In this document: piece after piece, positions 1 to 9,242 of the stretch
Layout: each line of letters opens with the position of its first letter
Position numbering within the stretch: the stretch's first letter is position 1
Assembly: GCF_000426845.1 (NCBI RefSeq)
Contig: NZ_AUGD01000014.1
Span: 124,001-188,000, forward strand
Direction of reading: 5' to 3'
Source: Bradyrhizobium sp. in8p8
Lineage (GTDB): Bacteria > Pseudomonadota > Alphaproteobacteria > Rhizobiales > Xanthobacteraceae
DNA length: 64,000 bases
The notes under the pieces: generated by a model
Databases searched by the model: none
What the model saw: the letters and a program-made list of their open reading frames with translations, nothing else
What the model was told of the DNA's origin: nothing
Program-made: the position numbers and the translations under genes

Positions 1-588
1 ATGACCAGTCTCTCCTTTCCACCCAGGCGAAGGGCGAGCGAGACCTTGCGTCAAAGCAGCAAGAGCTGACCGAAGGCGCTGACATGGCTTACCTTGCCGC
101 CAGACTCTCGCGGGCAAATCTGAAGACGTCGACGCTTGCTCTGAGCACAGACCCAGAAGTGTCGCGAGATCAATCTGGGCGCAGACGCGATCGTCAGCTT
201 TCGTTGTGATCGACGATCGAGAACTGGCCGTTTCATCGGCCGCCTCACGTCCGGCTGTGCTGCAAGCTGTCAAGTTCGCGGCCGCCGCAACTATGATCGG
301 CAATCTAGGTGAGGACTGCGTTTCAGTTCGGTGAGCGTCCGACGCTGGTTGCAAAAAGCTCCTTTCGGATTGGTGCGGGTCCGTCACCAGGGCGAACCTC
401 TCAATCGGCCGTTGTCTATCGAGGCGCGCAGCGCCGTCAAAGCCGTTCGCTTCCGTGCTTTGCGTGTGCAGCTCGCGCCACGTTGGGGGACCTGACGGTC
501 CGCTTTGACAGCTCCGCTATGACGCCTCGATCGAGAGCGGCCATCGAGGTCGCCAATGGGGCGGACTCAAAAACGAAAGGAGCTTTCC
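1..588. other. Gene-poor left edge
   Basis: I see no convincing gene here. The open frames on both strands are Arg/Ser-rich shadows with no recognisable domain and no good ribosome binding site. The stretch ends in the leader of the small gene that starts at 589. Confidence 0.5.
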
Positions 589-798
589 ATGACCAACCAG
601 ACGACTTCATCTCGCCCGACGCACCGCATCTACGCCGTGACCAAGAACGGCAACCAGAAAATCTGGCGCGCAATCGGCGCTCTCTGGCCGCACAACGACG
701 GCAAGGGCTTCAATCACAAGCTCGACTGCCTTCCGCTCAACGGCGCCCAGATTGTGATCCGTGCCATCGATGCGGATGCCGAGGAGGGCGCGCAATAG
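589..798 (+). CDS. Small hypothetical protein of the mobile-element operon (69 aa)
   Basis: A 69-residue soluble protein. The ATG at 589 is preferred over the in-frame ATG at 556 because a clear AAAGGAG ribosome binding site lies just upstream of it. The middle reads as a compact basic domain (RIYAVTKNGNQKIWRAIGALWP) with no membrane segment or catalytic motif. It is the first of four co-directional genes leading to a conjugation-type ATPase, and similar short proteins are common at the head of such alphaproteobacterial mobile-element operons. I do not recognise a function. The composition and the binding site make it a likely real gene. Confidence 0.65.
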   Translation: MTNQTTSSRPTHRIYAVTKNGNQKIWRAIGALWPHNDGKGFNHKLDCLPLNGAQIVIRAIDADAEEGAQ

Positions 799-1046
799 CG
801 CGCCTGTTCTCGCTCGGGCGCCGGTGGCCGCGATCAAGGCAAGACCTGCGTTACGCGCGTCGGCTGAAGTTCAGCTGCGGTGACAAGCAACGCCACTCAG
901 CACAATCAGTGAAGAAAAGTTGCTTTATTCTATTGTCTTAGCTCTGATCGAGCCGGCACTTTGGCTTCCAAAAGAGGTGCCTTCGAAACGTGAAACGCTC
1001 CTCGCGATGTTGGCGATCCCCGTCAACTCGCAGAAGGAGCTACCCC

Positions 1047-1256
1047 ATGACTACCACCTTTCCTGTGAAACCGCCTTTCCTTGCTGTCACTGCCGCTAAG
1101 AAGGGCGGCGTCGGCAAGACGCACCTGATGGCGACGGTCGCCGATCTCTTGGCGCTGAACGGATACCCCTTCACCGCGTTCCAGGCCGACGACAAGAAGC
1201 GTTTGGCGACGCTCATCGGCGCCAAGGTCGTCGACCTGCCGAAGGGAGGCGCGTAA
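1047..1256 (+). pseudogene. ParA/MinD-like P-loop protein, N-terminal third only (69 aa)
   Basis: The protein starts with a deviant Walker A motif, KKGGVGKT, near residue 20, typical of ParA/MinD/VirC1 ATPases that position plasmids or relaxosomes. It then stops after 69 residues, about a third of the usual family length, so the Walker A' and Walker B regions are missing. The stop codon overlaps the ATG of the next gene (TAATG), so nothing of the missing part lies directly downstream. An internal deletion that joined the P-loop fragment to a short new tail is the simplest reading. The ATG at 1047 follows AGAAGGAG. It could still be a stable small P-loop protein, but ATPase activity is unlikely. 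Confidence 0.6.
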
Positions 1257-1786
1257 TGAGCAAGGAAGAGGACAAGAGGCCGGCTGACAAGCCGGCTTCA
1301 ATCCCTCCGATGAGCAAGATCGAATGGGAACGGAGGCGCGAGGTCGGCGCTCAGGTTCGCGCGGCCGTCGAGAACGTGCTTACAAAGGGCGGCGTGGTCA
1401 GCGCGACCCAACTCGGAAAATGGGAGCCTGACGGCACCGAGTATTTCTTTCGCGTGATCAGGCGGCGCATCGGCAAGGAGATGTCGGAGACGAAAGCGGC
1501 GGCCGCCGTCACGCCGCCGAAATCGGCGAAGGCGCGCGTCGGGAATGCCAAGGCCAAGCATGCCACCAAGCGCGGGGAGGCAAGCAAGGCCGCGACCGCG
1601 ACGCTGCCGGTCTCCACGGATCGGGACTGGACCGACCAGCAGCGCAATCGCTGGTCAACGCGGACGCGTGCCTTCGTGCACGGGCTGAGCGTTGCCGCCG
1701 TCCTGTTCGCCGGCGCCGTGGCCTTCACGCGGCTCTGGAGCGGGCTGGCTCCTTTCATCCAACAGCAGATTCAGAACTGGAGATAG
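1256..1786 (+). CDS. Hypothetical protein with C-terminal membrane anchor (176 aa)
   Basis: Three parts can be seen. The N-terminal half is charged and mixed alpha, the middle is a Lys/Ala-rich linker around residues 80-120, and one hydrophobic segment lies near residues 140-165, followed by a short polar tail. This suggests a cytoplasmic protein tethered to the inner membrane. The gene overlaps the upstream P-loop fragment by one base and is separated from the downstream coupling-protein ATPase by only three bases. The three are therefore almost certainly one transcript, and this protein may be an accessory or anchor for the ATPase. No family was recognised. Confidence 0.7.
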   Translation: MSKEEDKRPADKPASIPPMSKIEWERRREVGAQVRAAVENVLTKGGVVSATQLGKWEPDGTEYFFRVIRRRIGKEMSETKAAAAVTPPKSAKARVGNAKAKHATKRGEASKAATATLPVSTDRDWTDQQRNRWSTRTRAFVHGLSVAAVLFAGAVAFTRLWSGLAPFIQQQIQNWR

Positions 1787-1789
1787 ACA

Positions 1790-3514
1790 ATGGCTGCACT
1801 TCCCAAGCTCAGGCCCGGCCTCGACCTTTATCGCTCGTCCGACGAAGCGGTCTACGTCGGCTTCATCGTGTTTCTGGTTTCTTTCGGCCTGCTGCTCGCA
1901 CCGCTTCTGGCGCTGCCGGCGGCCGATGCCCCGTTCGCATGGCGTGACTGGGGCGCCAACCTGGCAAGTCTCCGTCATGCCGATCGCTGGGCGACACTTT
2001 TGGCGACGGGCTGGCCGCGCGTCATCCTGGCAGTAGGCATCAGCATGGTCGCGGCACATTTCGCGCGCTTGACCGCGCGAGACGAGGCTCCTCTGACTGA
2101 GCCGTTCCTGACGCCTGACCCGCGCCAGCCCCGCATCTACTACGACCATGATGCACGCCGCAGGCTGTGCAATCGGTTCCGTGCAGAGGCGGGGTATTTC
2201 GCGCGCGAGGGAATCTGGCTTGCGCCGCACCTTAACTTGCCGTTCGACCTGGAAAGCCGCTACGCCATGATCTTCGGCGCCTCCGGGCACGGAAAATCGA
2301 ACCTCGTCCGCGCTTACGCGACGCAGATGGCCAAGCGTGGAGACCTTCTCATGATGCACTGTAACAAAGGTGACGTCACCCGGTCCTTCGATCTCAAATC
2401 GGTGGTCTTGATCTCGCCCGCTCATCGTGATGGCTGGGCCTGGGATATCGCCGCCGACATCAGCGGCCCCGCTGCTGCGGCCGATTTCGCGACCGACGTG
2501 GTCCCGGCATCGGAGCAGAGCTTCTGGTCGGATACCGCTCGCCTGCTCTTGACCGACATCATCTGCGCAGTTGCCGAGGAGAAGGGGCGGCAATGGGGTG
2601 CGCGCGATCTGCTCGAGGCGGTGCTGTCGGACTCCAACGACCTGCGTCAACGCATCGAGTCGCTAGACCTCAGCGCGAGCCCGTTGCTGCGGAGCGGCGA
2701 GGAGGATGGCGAGAGCAAGACCGTGCTCAGCATCATGGCAACGCTCCTGAGCGCTGCCATGACCAGCCTCCGTCCGATGGCATACGCATGGTCTACCGTG
2801 CCGCCCGCGAAGCGCTTCTCCGTCACTGGCTGGCTGTCGAAGACCTACACCGGTCCCAAGACCGTCATCGTTCAGACCTCGCCGAATTTCCAGATGATGT
2901 CGACGGTGGTCTGCGGCGGCATCTTGCGGCGGACCTGCAAGGAACTCTCGGACGCCTCCGTGGAAATCGACACGGCCCGCCGTGTCAGCGTCGTGCTGGA
3001 CGAATTCTACTCGCTCGGCAAGATTGACGGGTTTGCCCGTGCGCTCTCCGTTGCGCGAGAAAAGGGCTTGGCCTGCGTCGTTGCCCTCCAGTCGGAAAGT
3101 CAGCTCAAGCCGTATGGCGACGAGGCGGGACTTCTGCTCGATCTGTTCCAGATCAAGATCTATACTCGCCTCACTGCCGGCGCCAGCGCGGAATGGGCGG
3201 AGAAGATGATCGGCTACCGCGATATTCGGTGGCTTGCCCCCAACAACAATCCCGCAAAAGACGACAAGCGGCTCTTCATCAGCCAAACCGACAGGAAGCC
3301 CGTGGTCAGCGCCGCCGAGTTCGCGGGCGAGTTGGGCGTGTTCGGCGCGACCGAAGATGACCGCATCGTCCGCGCCGTCGTGCACTACGCTGGCAACGCC
3401 TATCGTTTCGACTGGCCGCTCACGACCTGGGCGATCCGGGGTAAAGGGTTCGTGCCGGCCGCGTGGACCCGCTTCACCAAGGCAAACTCCCACGCCAATC
3501 CGGAGATGCAATGA
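1790..3514 (+). CDS. TraG/VirD4-like conjugative coupling ATPase (574 aa)
   Basis: A membrane-anchored hexameric-type ATPase of the VirD4/TraD/TrwB superfamily, which in conjugation links the relaxosome to the type IV secretion channel. Two hydrophobic segments lie near residues 20-45 and 70-90. They are followed by Walker A GASGHGKSN (about residue 163) and Walker B VSVVLDEFYSLGK (about residue 400), then a glutamine-bearing segment VALQSESQL typical of these motors. The length fits the family. No relaxase, nickase or type IV secretion genes are visible in the window, so this is either the conserved core of a mobilisable element or a remnant. The neighbours upstream are co-transcribed. Confidence 0.8.
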   Translation: MAALPKLRPGLDLYRSSDEAVYVGFIVFLVSFGLLLAPLLALPAADAPFAWRDWGANLASLRHADRWATLLATGWPRVILAVGISMVAAHFARLTARDEAPLTEPFLTPDPRQPRIYYDHDARRRLCNRFRAEAGYFAREGIWLAPHLNLPFDLESRYAMIFGASGHGKSNLVRAYATQMAKRGDLLMMHCNKGDVTRSFDLKSVVLISPAHRDGWAWDIAADISGPAAAADFATDVVPASEQSFWSDTARLLLTDIICAVAEEKGRQWGARDLLEAVLSDSNDLRQRIESLDLSASPLLRSGEEDGESKTVLSIMATLLSAAMTSLRPMAYAWSTVPPAKRFSVTGWLSKTYTGPKTVIVQTSPNFQMMSTVVCGGILRRTCKELSDASVEIDTARRVSVVLDEFYSLGKIDGFARALSVAREKGLACVVALQSESQLKPYGDEAGLLLDLFQIKIYTRLTAGASAEWAEKMIGYRDIRWLAPNNNPAKDDKRLFISQTDRKPVVSAAEFAGELGVFGATEDDRIVRAVVHYAGNAYRFDWPLTTWAIRGKGFVPAAWTRFTKANSHANPEMQ

Positions 3515-3530
3515 GCGGCTCTGCCGCTCA

Positions 3531-4952
3531 TCATCTCCTTCGTTGAGACGGCACTAGGAAGCCACCCAACTCGCGAACGATGGCCGACTTTTCGATCCAA
3601 TAATCCTGCTGTCCGCGATCAGTAGGGAAGCACAGCATAGGACCACGAATCGTCAAAGCCCGACCGCGCCGTCTCACGACTCCCACTTCCTGGATCGTAT
3701 CGGCCCCGACCCATTCGTATAGAAGTTTGACAGGGCCTGGGTCCCGCTCGCGACGGAGTCTAGGGATGCGATTGGGCTCCATTCCCAGAGGTGTCCATCG
3801 CGGCTTTAGGTTCCGAGCTGTCTCGAAAATTTCTGCCCATGTGTCTGCGCGAAATTGACCGAGTAAATGGTTGCCCGGCCGGTCTTCATTGATCCAGTCC
3901 CGGCCCATCTCAAGCAAGCGGGCGATGCCCTGCGTCATGGTGGCCTCGCCAGTCCTCTTCAGAGAGCCGATCCAGTTCGCGACCGTGAGCAACTGATAGC
4001 CATTGTTAAAGAAATCGTACTCTCCGCAAGGTCGGGTGTCGACCTTCGATCCATGCAACGCAGCAAGAATTCGATCTTCCAGACTCATCCGCAGCACAAT
4101 GTCTTTGACGCCGGAGCGCCCACGAACTTCGTCGACCAAGTTGCCGATTGGATCTTTCATATCAGAAGCTCGCCAAGAGAGTTCCTCGACGCCTTCGATC
4201 TGCCCGTAGACAGTTCTCTCGTTCAGGAGTCCTTGCGTGGTGGTGGGCCAATCGCGCGACACACGCGACCGCCAGCCGACGCGCCGTTGCGCGACAATGA
4301 CCTGGCTGAACCATGTCAGGATCGCGCCGTTTGCGGTCGGGTTATTGATTTCCGCCCCGCCGTTTGCAACTCGGTCCGCTCCAAACACGACGTGCGCATT
4401 TCGGAGTTCGAAGGTCAGCTGTTTCGAGACGCTTTCCCCTCGCGCGCCGTAGAGGAGCTTACGAACGTGTTCGGTGTCACCTTTGCGTGTTGTTCCCGGA
4501 GACGACAGCGTTCCCAGGTAGACGTCTCTACTGGCGGGGGCGGAGCTTCCAAGGAACAATCCTTGGTGCAGCACGGTCTCTACAATCTCCGGGCGTTGCG
4601 CATATTCCTTGATATGGGCGTCGTCTTTCCTGGTCCGCGTTCCGACGATATGCGCCATAAGTTCATCAAGCTCTTCCTCGCGCTGATCGTTGAGCCGTCC
4701 GATCTCAAAGCCCAGGCTGTCATGTTGTAACTTGAGCATCTTGCGCCAGAGCATAGCGTTTGAGCGAGTGACCCCTTCGTTCCGGGCGACAAGCTGGACG
4801 GCTCCGCCTTTCTGCCCAACACCTGCTCCGCGTTGATCTACTTCAGTTACATAGCCGTCCTCCACGAACCGTTTCTCGGCACCGCTGAATGGCGAAATGC
4901 TCACGCCAGGCAGCCTGATGTCGAATGGTGGGCCCATTGACCCGTCGCCCAC
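3531..4952 (-). CDS. Unrecognised 473-residue protein convergent with the coupling ATPase
   Basis: A long soluble protein with ordinary composition, no signal peptide and no membrane segment. I could not place it in a family: no Walker, HTH, HUH relaxase or nuclease motif was found. A WRASDMKDPIGNLVDEVRG stretch and a charged N-terminal third are the most notable parts. The stop lies 17 bases from the stop of the coupling ATPase on the other strand, so the genes converge. The start at 4952 is the first ATG of the frame. The 226 bases upstream hold no gene and may carry its promoter. Its position suggests a mobile-element cargo gene, which is an inference. Confidence 0.6.
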   Translation of the reverse strand: MGDGSMGPPFDIRLPGVSISPFSGAEKRFVEDGYVTEVDQRGAGVGQKGGAVQLVARNEGVTRSNAMLWRKMLKLQHDSLGFEIGRLNDQREEELDELMAHIVGTRTRKDDAHIKEYAQRPEIVETVLHQGLFLGSSAPASRDVYLGTLSSPGTTRKGDTEHVRKLLYGARGESVSKQLTFELRNAHVVFGADRVANGGAEINNPTANGAILTWFSQVIVAQRRVGWRSRVSRDWPTTTQGLLNERTVYGQIEGVEELSWRASDMKDPIGNLVDEVRGRSGVKDIVLRMSLEDRILAALHGSKVDTRPCGEYDFFNNGYQLLTVANWIGSLKRTGEATMTQGIARLLEMGRDWINEDRPGNHLLGQFRADTWAEIFETARNLKPRWTPLGMEPNRIPRLRRERDPGPVKLLYEWVGADTIQEVGVVRRRGRALTIRGPMLCFPTDRGQQDYWIEKSAIVRELGGFLVPSQRRR

Positions 4953-5178
4953 GGTCGACTGGGCAATCTCGGGGGCTTCGCCACGCTCGAGATCGAATGC
5001 TCGCGGCGCAAGACCCGCGGGACATCCGCCTGGAGGCGTACTGCGTCATCCCACCAACCCCACATTCGTCGCCGCTTTGGCCAAGCGGTTTCTGCTCGCG
5101 GCAATATGCAAAGGCCGGGCGGCTCGCCAGAGCGCGAATTCGACGCTGCCGCGAGAAATCCGGTGCGAGCCGCACGTA

Positions 5179-6435
5179 CTATTGGGCGTCGAAGATTGCG
5201 CCAGCCCAGGCGGCGGCGACAACGAGAATGAGGCCGGGGATCAGCCGAATTGCGAAGGAGCGCTCGCCGCTGATCCAGCCAACGACGATCTTGCTGAGAG
5301 TATTTGTCGAGAGCGCCGCAAGGATCGGAGCGACAGCGTCGGAAGCGGTGATCTTGCCCGAGGCAGCGAGGGTGGCTGCGGCCACCGCGGGAGAGTGCGT
5401 ATCCGCGAGCCCAGCTACGGCGGCGCTGACAACCAGGCCGATTTCTCCGAACGCCTCCTGTAAGCTGGCGGAGAGCAGGAGCACTCCAGAGAGCGTCAAA
5501 GCCAGTATCAACGCGGACGGCAGGCTGAACGCACGTCCGTGCTCGAGCTCGGCTGTGCCGGTCTCCCTCATGCCCTTGAGGGTGAAGATCGTGCCATAGA
5601 TCGTCGCCGCCGCACCGGCGCAGAGAAGAGGAACTAGGAGGGCTCGCAGCGTCGGCAGGCTGGTTGCTGCGAGCACTGCGAAGAACTGAGCGATCGTTGC
5701 GACGGTCGAAAGCGTTGCGCCGGCCGTGGCGGCCCCGAGCAACTCCGGCTCCTTGCGAGCGCGTGCCCCCATTGCCCCAATGGTGGCTGTACTGGAGACG
5801 AAGCCCGAGGCGAAACCAGCAATCGCGAGACCCCTCTTTGCGCCGAGCAAGCGTTTCGAAATATGCCCAGCGGCTCCGATTGCCATTATCAGGATGCCGA
5901 TGATCCAGATTGCACGCGGATTGAGCGCGCCGAAGGGGCCAACCGGCTGATCAGGAAGCAGGGGCAAAACGACGAGCGTGGCGGCGGCAAAGATCAGGCC
6001 GTCCTTGACCTCGTTCTCACTGAGCACCGAGCGGACGAAGTCGTGCAATACTGCGCGTGCTGCAAGCAGAATGGACAAGATAACAGCAACGCCTGCCGCC
6101 AGGATGGGCCGCTGCGTGGCCAGCCCGCCAAGCAGGACCGTCAGGATGAGCGCGGTTTCCGAAGTAAGACCAGGATCGTCACTCCTGGAGCGCAGATAGG
6201 CTATCGCGGTCACGACAATGATTCCTGCGGTCACGACCGCCAACAGCCCCTTGCCGCCGATTAGTACGCTTATGGCGCCAGCGAGCGATGCCGCGGCAAA
6301 GGTGCGCAGCCCGGCGGGCGAGCGCCCCGGTCCCTCGCCCTTGCTGCGTTCTCGCTCGAGCCCGATCAGGAGTCCGATGCCGAGCGCAACGGCAATGGCC
6401 ATAACCTCGGAGTTCAGGTTTGGGAAATCCACCAT
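5179..6435 (-). CDS. MgtC/SapB-type N-terminus plus DUF4010 membrane protein (418 aa)
   Basis: An integral membrane protein with about twelve hydrophobic segments. The N-terminal part carries the MgtC/SapB signature (ALGIGLLIGLERER), and the C-terminal two thirds look like the DUF4010 family that is often fused to it. The family is loosely linked to magnesium or acid stress, but the transported substrate is not known. The start ATG at 6435 has only a weak ribosome binding site. The gene is divergent from the AI-2E-type transporter, and a perfect FixK/FNR box lies in the shared gap, so both may respond to low oxygen. Confidence 0.8.
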   Translation of the reverse strand: MVDFPNLNSEVMAIAVALGIGLLIGLERERSKGEGPGRSPAGLRTFAAASLAGAISVLIGGKGLLAVVTAGIIVVTAIAYLRSRSDDPGLTSETALILTVLLGGLATQRPILAAGVAVILSILLAARAVLHDFVRSVLSENEVKDGLIFAAATLVVLPLLPDQPVGPFGALNPRAIWIIGILIMAIGAAGHISKRLLGAKRGLAIAGFASGFVSSTATIGAMGARARKEPELLGAATAGATLSTVATIAQFFAVLAATSLPTLRALLVPLLCAGAAATIYGTIFTLKGMRETGTAELEHGRAFSLPSALILALTLSGVLLLSASLQEAFGEIGLVVSAAVAGLADTHSPAVAAATLAASGKITASDAVAPILAALSTNTLSKIVVGWISGERSFAIRLIPGLILVVAAAWAGAIFDAQ

Positions 6436-6606
6436 GGAAACTGTGCTGCATCAGGCCTTTGTGACGGTGCGTCGATCGGGGGCCGCTGCCCGCCGTCTCA
6501 CATTCGCACCAATATCAAGCCGACACGAGCAGGAGAAAGGATGCGCTTACTTTTCGCTCGATTGCCTCGCTTTTAAGAGAATTTCACATGCGTCGCCTCA
6601 CGAGAC

Positions 6607-6620
6607 TTGATTTGCATCAA
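6607..6620. promoter_or_regulatory. FixK/FNR box, perfect palindrome
   Basis: TTGATTTGCATCAA matches TTGA-N6-TCAA exactly. It lies 77 bases upstream of the GTG at 6698 and 171 bases upstream of the divergent start at 6435, a sensible place for activation of the rightward gene. Confidence 0.75.
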
Positions 6621-6697
6621 TCGGAAACGCCGATTCGCTGCCTGTGTTGTCGGCGAAGACCAGGTCCCCCGGATCCGCGACCAATAGAGGAGCTGCC

Positions 6698-7762
6698 GTG
6701 TTGCACGAAAAGTCAGATGAGATCTACTCGCGGCGCTTTTCCCGTCACTTGCTGCTCGTATGCTTTGTCGGTGCGGCAGCGCTCAGCGTCTGGAAACTCT
6801 CGGACGTTCTGGTGCTTGCCTTCGGCGCCGCGCTTCTGGCGCTGCTGCTGCGTGGCTTGGCGCATGGAGTGAGCCGCCGGACCGGATTGCCGGAGGCCTG
6901 GGCGGTATTCCCAGTCGTGGTCGCGATGGTTGGATCCGTCGTTGCCGTTGCTTGGCTGTTCGGCGCACAAATTGCAGCACAATTCAGTGTTTTGGCGAAG
7001 GATTTACCTCAAAGCATCCCGCAGCTTGGCAGCGAGTTTCAGTCAAGTGCGTGGGGCTCCTGGCTCCTCGGACGAGCGAAGGATGTGAACCTTGGCAGTG
7101 CGACGGGCCAAGCGGCAGGCTACGTCGCTGTTCTATTTGGGTCCGTCTTTCGGGTGGGTGCCTATTTCGCCGTACTTGTATTTTCGGCAATGTATCTGGC
7201 GATCCAGCCAACAAGATATCTGGACGGTCTACTGCGGTTGGCACCCGAGAGTCGTCGGGAAGCGGCTAGGAATACAATTGATCTTCTTGAAGCGACGTTG
7301 AGGCGCTGGCTGATCGGCCAATCGATTACGATGGCCGTAGTTGGTACTCTGACAGCAATTGGGCTGTTGCTCCTCGGTGTTGCCGCACCGCTCGCGCTTG
7401 GACTGATTTCTGGCATGTTTGCCTTCGTGCCCTATGTCGGTCCGATCCTGGCTTCAGCGTCAGGTATTCTCATGGCCGCAATGCAGGGGCCAATGCTAAC
7501 CGTCTACGTCGTTGCTCTTTACGCGGGAATCCATTTTGTAGAGGGCAATCTCATCACGCCGCTTGTTCAGGCAGAAGCGATCGAATTGCCTCCGGTACTC
7601 ACGCTTTTTGCGACTCTCGTTTTCGGACTATTGTTGGGCCCCATCGGCGTACTGCTTGCAGCGCCGCTCGCGGTCGTTTTGCTTGTCGCAGTCAATGTCG
7701 TCTACATCGAGGGCGTGCTGGGCGAACGCCGGGTTTGGCCGTCGATTCGAGTTGATGCTTGA
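6698..7762 (+). CDS. AI-2E family (PerM-like) transporter (354 aa)
   Basis: A polytopic inner-membrane protein of the AI-2 exporter/PerM family: about eight hydrophobic segments, a soluble stretch around residues 100-140, and the family-typical C-terminal regions GLISGMFAFVPYVGPI and HFVEGNLITPLVQ. I place the start at GTG 6698 because GAGGAG lies just upstream. The reading frame also opens earlier, at 6644, but that extension is unlike the family. The substrate is not known for most members. The perfect FixK-type box 77 bases upstream suggests induction at low oxygen. Confidence 0.85.
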   Translation: MLHEKSDEIYSRRFSRHLLLVCFVGAAALSVWKLSDVLVLAFGAALLALLLRGLAHGVSRRTGLPEAWAVFPVVVAMVGSVVAVAWLFGAQIAAQFSVLAKDLPQSIPQLGSEFQSSAWGSWLLGRAKDVNLGSATGQAAGYVAVLFGSVFRVGAYFAVLVFSAMYLAIQPTRYLDGLLRLAPESRREAARNTIDLLEATLRRWLIGQSITMAVVGTLTAIGLLLLGVAAPLALGLISGMFAFVPYVGPILASASGILMAAMQGPMLTVYVVALYAGIHFVEGNLITPLVQAEAIELPPVLTLFATLVFGLLLGPIGVLLAAPLAVVLLVAVNVVYIEGVLGERRVWPSIRVDA

Positions 7763-7875
7763 GAGGCGGCATACGAACAGAAGGTTTCGCGCCGAGGCGA
7801 CGCTGAATGAAGCCGCCCAAGAAGATGACGACCATAACGAGCTGGCTCAGTTTGACAGTTCTTCTCGTAGGTTCG

Positions 7876-9114
7876 CTAAGGCGCGATAAGCGCGGCTGCC
7901 ATCATCAGCACGCATGTGATCAGACCGAGGGAAGGTATCCACAATGGAACGCGAACGGCCGCCGCGCCTGTTTCGGGGTGTCGTGATCGGATTCGGAGCA
8001 CAGACACGTTGACGCAGGCAAAGAGCATAAGCGTCGCCAGAGATGTGCTTTCAGCCAGCGGCTCAAGCGGGATTGTTAGCGCAAGAGCAGCGACGGCCAG
8101 CATGACCAGTCCAGTGGCGATGAGCGGCGTTCCGGTTCGCGAGTCGACACGTCCCGCCATTCCGGGCAGGTCACCTTGCTGCGCCATGCCGTAGACGACC
8201 CGCGCTGTCATGGTCATTTGGGCAAGAATGGTGTTGAGTGTCGAGACGATCGCGATCACGCTAAAAGCGTTCGGGCTTATACCCGCAACGGCACCGAACA
8301 CCAGGCTCAACGGGGCCGTTGATGCCGCAAGGATTTTCGGCGGCACGACGCTGACGGAAATCGCCGCGATCAGAACGTAGAGCACAGTCGTGATCAGCAG
8401 CGTCAGCGCCATAGCCCACGGTATGTTCCGTTGCGGTCTCTTCGCCTCTTCGACCACGTTGGCGAGGTCCTCGAACCCGACGAAGGCGAAGAATGCGAGC
8501 AGGCCGGCAAAGGTGATTCCGGAAAAGACGCCGGCATTTAGTGGGGGAGGTGTAAATAGCGCAGCGTTAAACGCGGTCCCGGAATGAGTGGCGGACACGA
8601 TGATCCACACCAGTCCGCCCGTCTCGATCAATGTCAACAATCCCGCGAGCATCACCGATTCGAGAATGCCCCAGGCCGCGACGACGCCCAAGGCGGCGAC
8701 GACCGCAATTGCAATCAGAGGCGTGGGCAGCTCGACTAGCTGCCTTATGTAGCCGGAACCGCCAAGGGTCACTGCGGCGGCCGAAACGATGCCGATGGCG
8801 AGCCTCAATGAGCCGACGGCCGTGGATAGCAGTCGAGAGTTGAATGCGGCACGGATGTAGGCGGCCTCACCGGCGCTAACGGGATAGCGGGTCGCGAGTT
8901 CGGCGTACGAGGCGGCCGTCAATGCCATGACAGCGGCCGCCAACGCGAACGCCCACGAGGAGTAAGTCCCGGCATGGCCCGCGACGGCCCCAATCAAGAC
9001 GTAGATCCCGGCCCCCACGGTGACCCCCGTCCCGTAGAGGACGAGAAGCGGCAGTCCCAGCCGCCGTCGTAAACCCGCAGCGGGCCCGATCTGATCTTGC
9101 GGCACTGCATCCAT
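7876..9114 (-). CDS. APC-superfamily amino acid permease (412 aa)
   Basis: A twelve-helix type permease of the amino acid-polyamine-organocation superfamily. The N-terminal helix carries the unwound-helix signature GTGVTVGAGIYVLIG (near residue 30), and a conserved helix contains FAFVGFEDLANVVEE (around residue 210). The length is close to that of small bacterial members. The substrate cannot be told from the sequence. It is divergent from the universal stress protein gene at 9243, with a perfect FixK-type box between them. A short gap of about 110 bases separates its stop from the AI-2E-type transporter. Confidence 0.85.
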   Translation of the reverse strand: MDAVPQDQIGPAAGLRRRLGLPLLVLYGTGVTVGAGIYVLIGAVAGHAGTYSSWAFALAAAVMALTAASYAELATRYPVSAGEAAYIRAAFNSRLLSTAVGSLRLAIGIVSAAAVTLGGSGYIRQLVELPTPLIAIAVVAALGVVAAWGILESVMLAGLLTLIETGGLVWIIVSATHSGTAFNAALFTPPPLNAGVFSGITFAGLLAFFAFVGFEDLANVVEEAKRPQRNIPWAMALTLLITTVLYVLIAAISVSVVPPKILAASTAPLSLVFGAVAGISPNAFSVIAIVSTLNTILAQMTMTARVVYGMAQQGDLPGMAGRVDSRTGTPLIATGLVMLAVAALALTIPLEPLAESTSLATLMLFACVNVSVLRIRSRHPETGAAAVRVPLWIPSLGLITCVLMMAAALIAP

Positions 9115-9179
9115 TTTTCAGCATCACAGGCGACGGCCAATACTTGCAGTTTATATCAGCTGGCCTGCTGCGCGGCCTC

Positions 9180-9193
9180 TTGATTTGCGTCAA
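9180..9193. promoter_or_regulatory. FixK/FNR box
   Basis: TTGATTTGCGTCAA fits TTGA-N6-TCAA. It sits 49 bases upstream of the Usp start at 9243 and 65 bases upstream of the divergent permease start at 9114. Confidence 0.75.
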
Positions 9194-9242
9194 TCGGGCG
9201 CACGTAGGCGGTGCCAAATAGAAGGTGTCAACTAGCGGAGTT

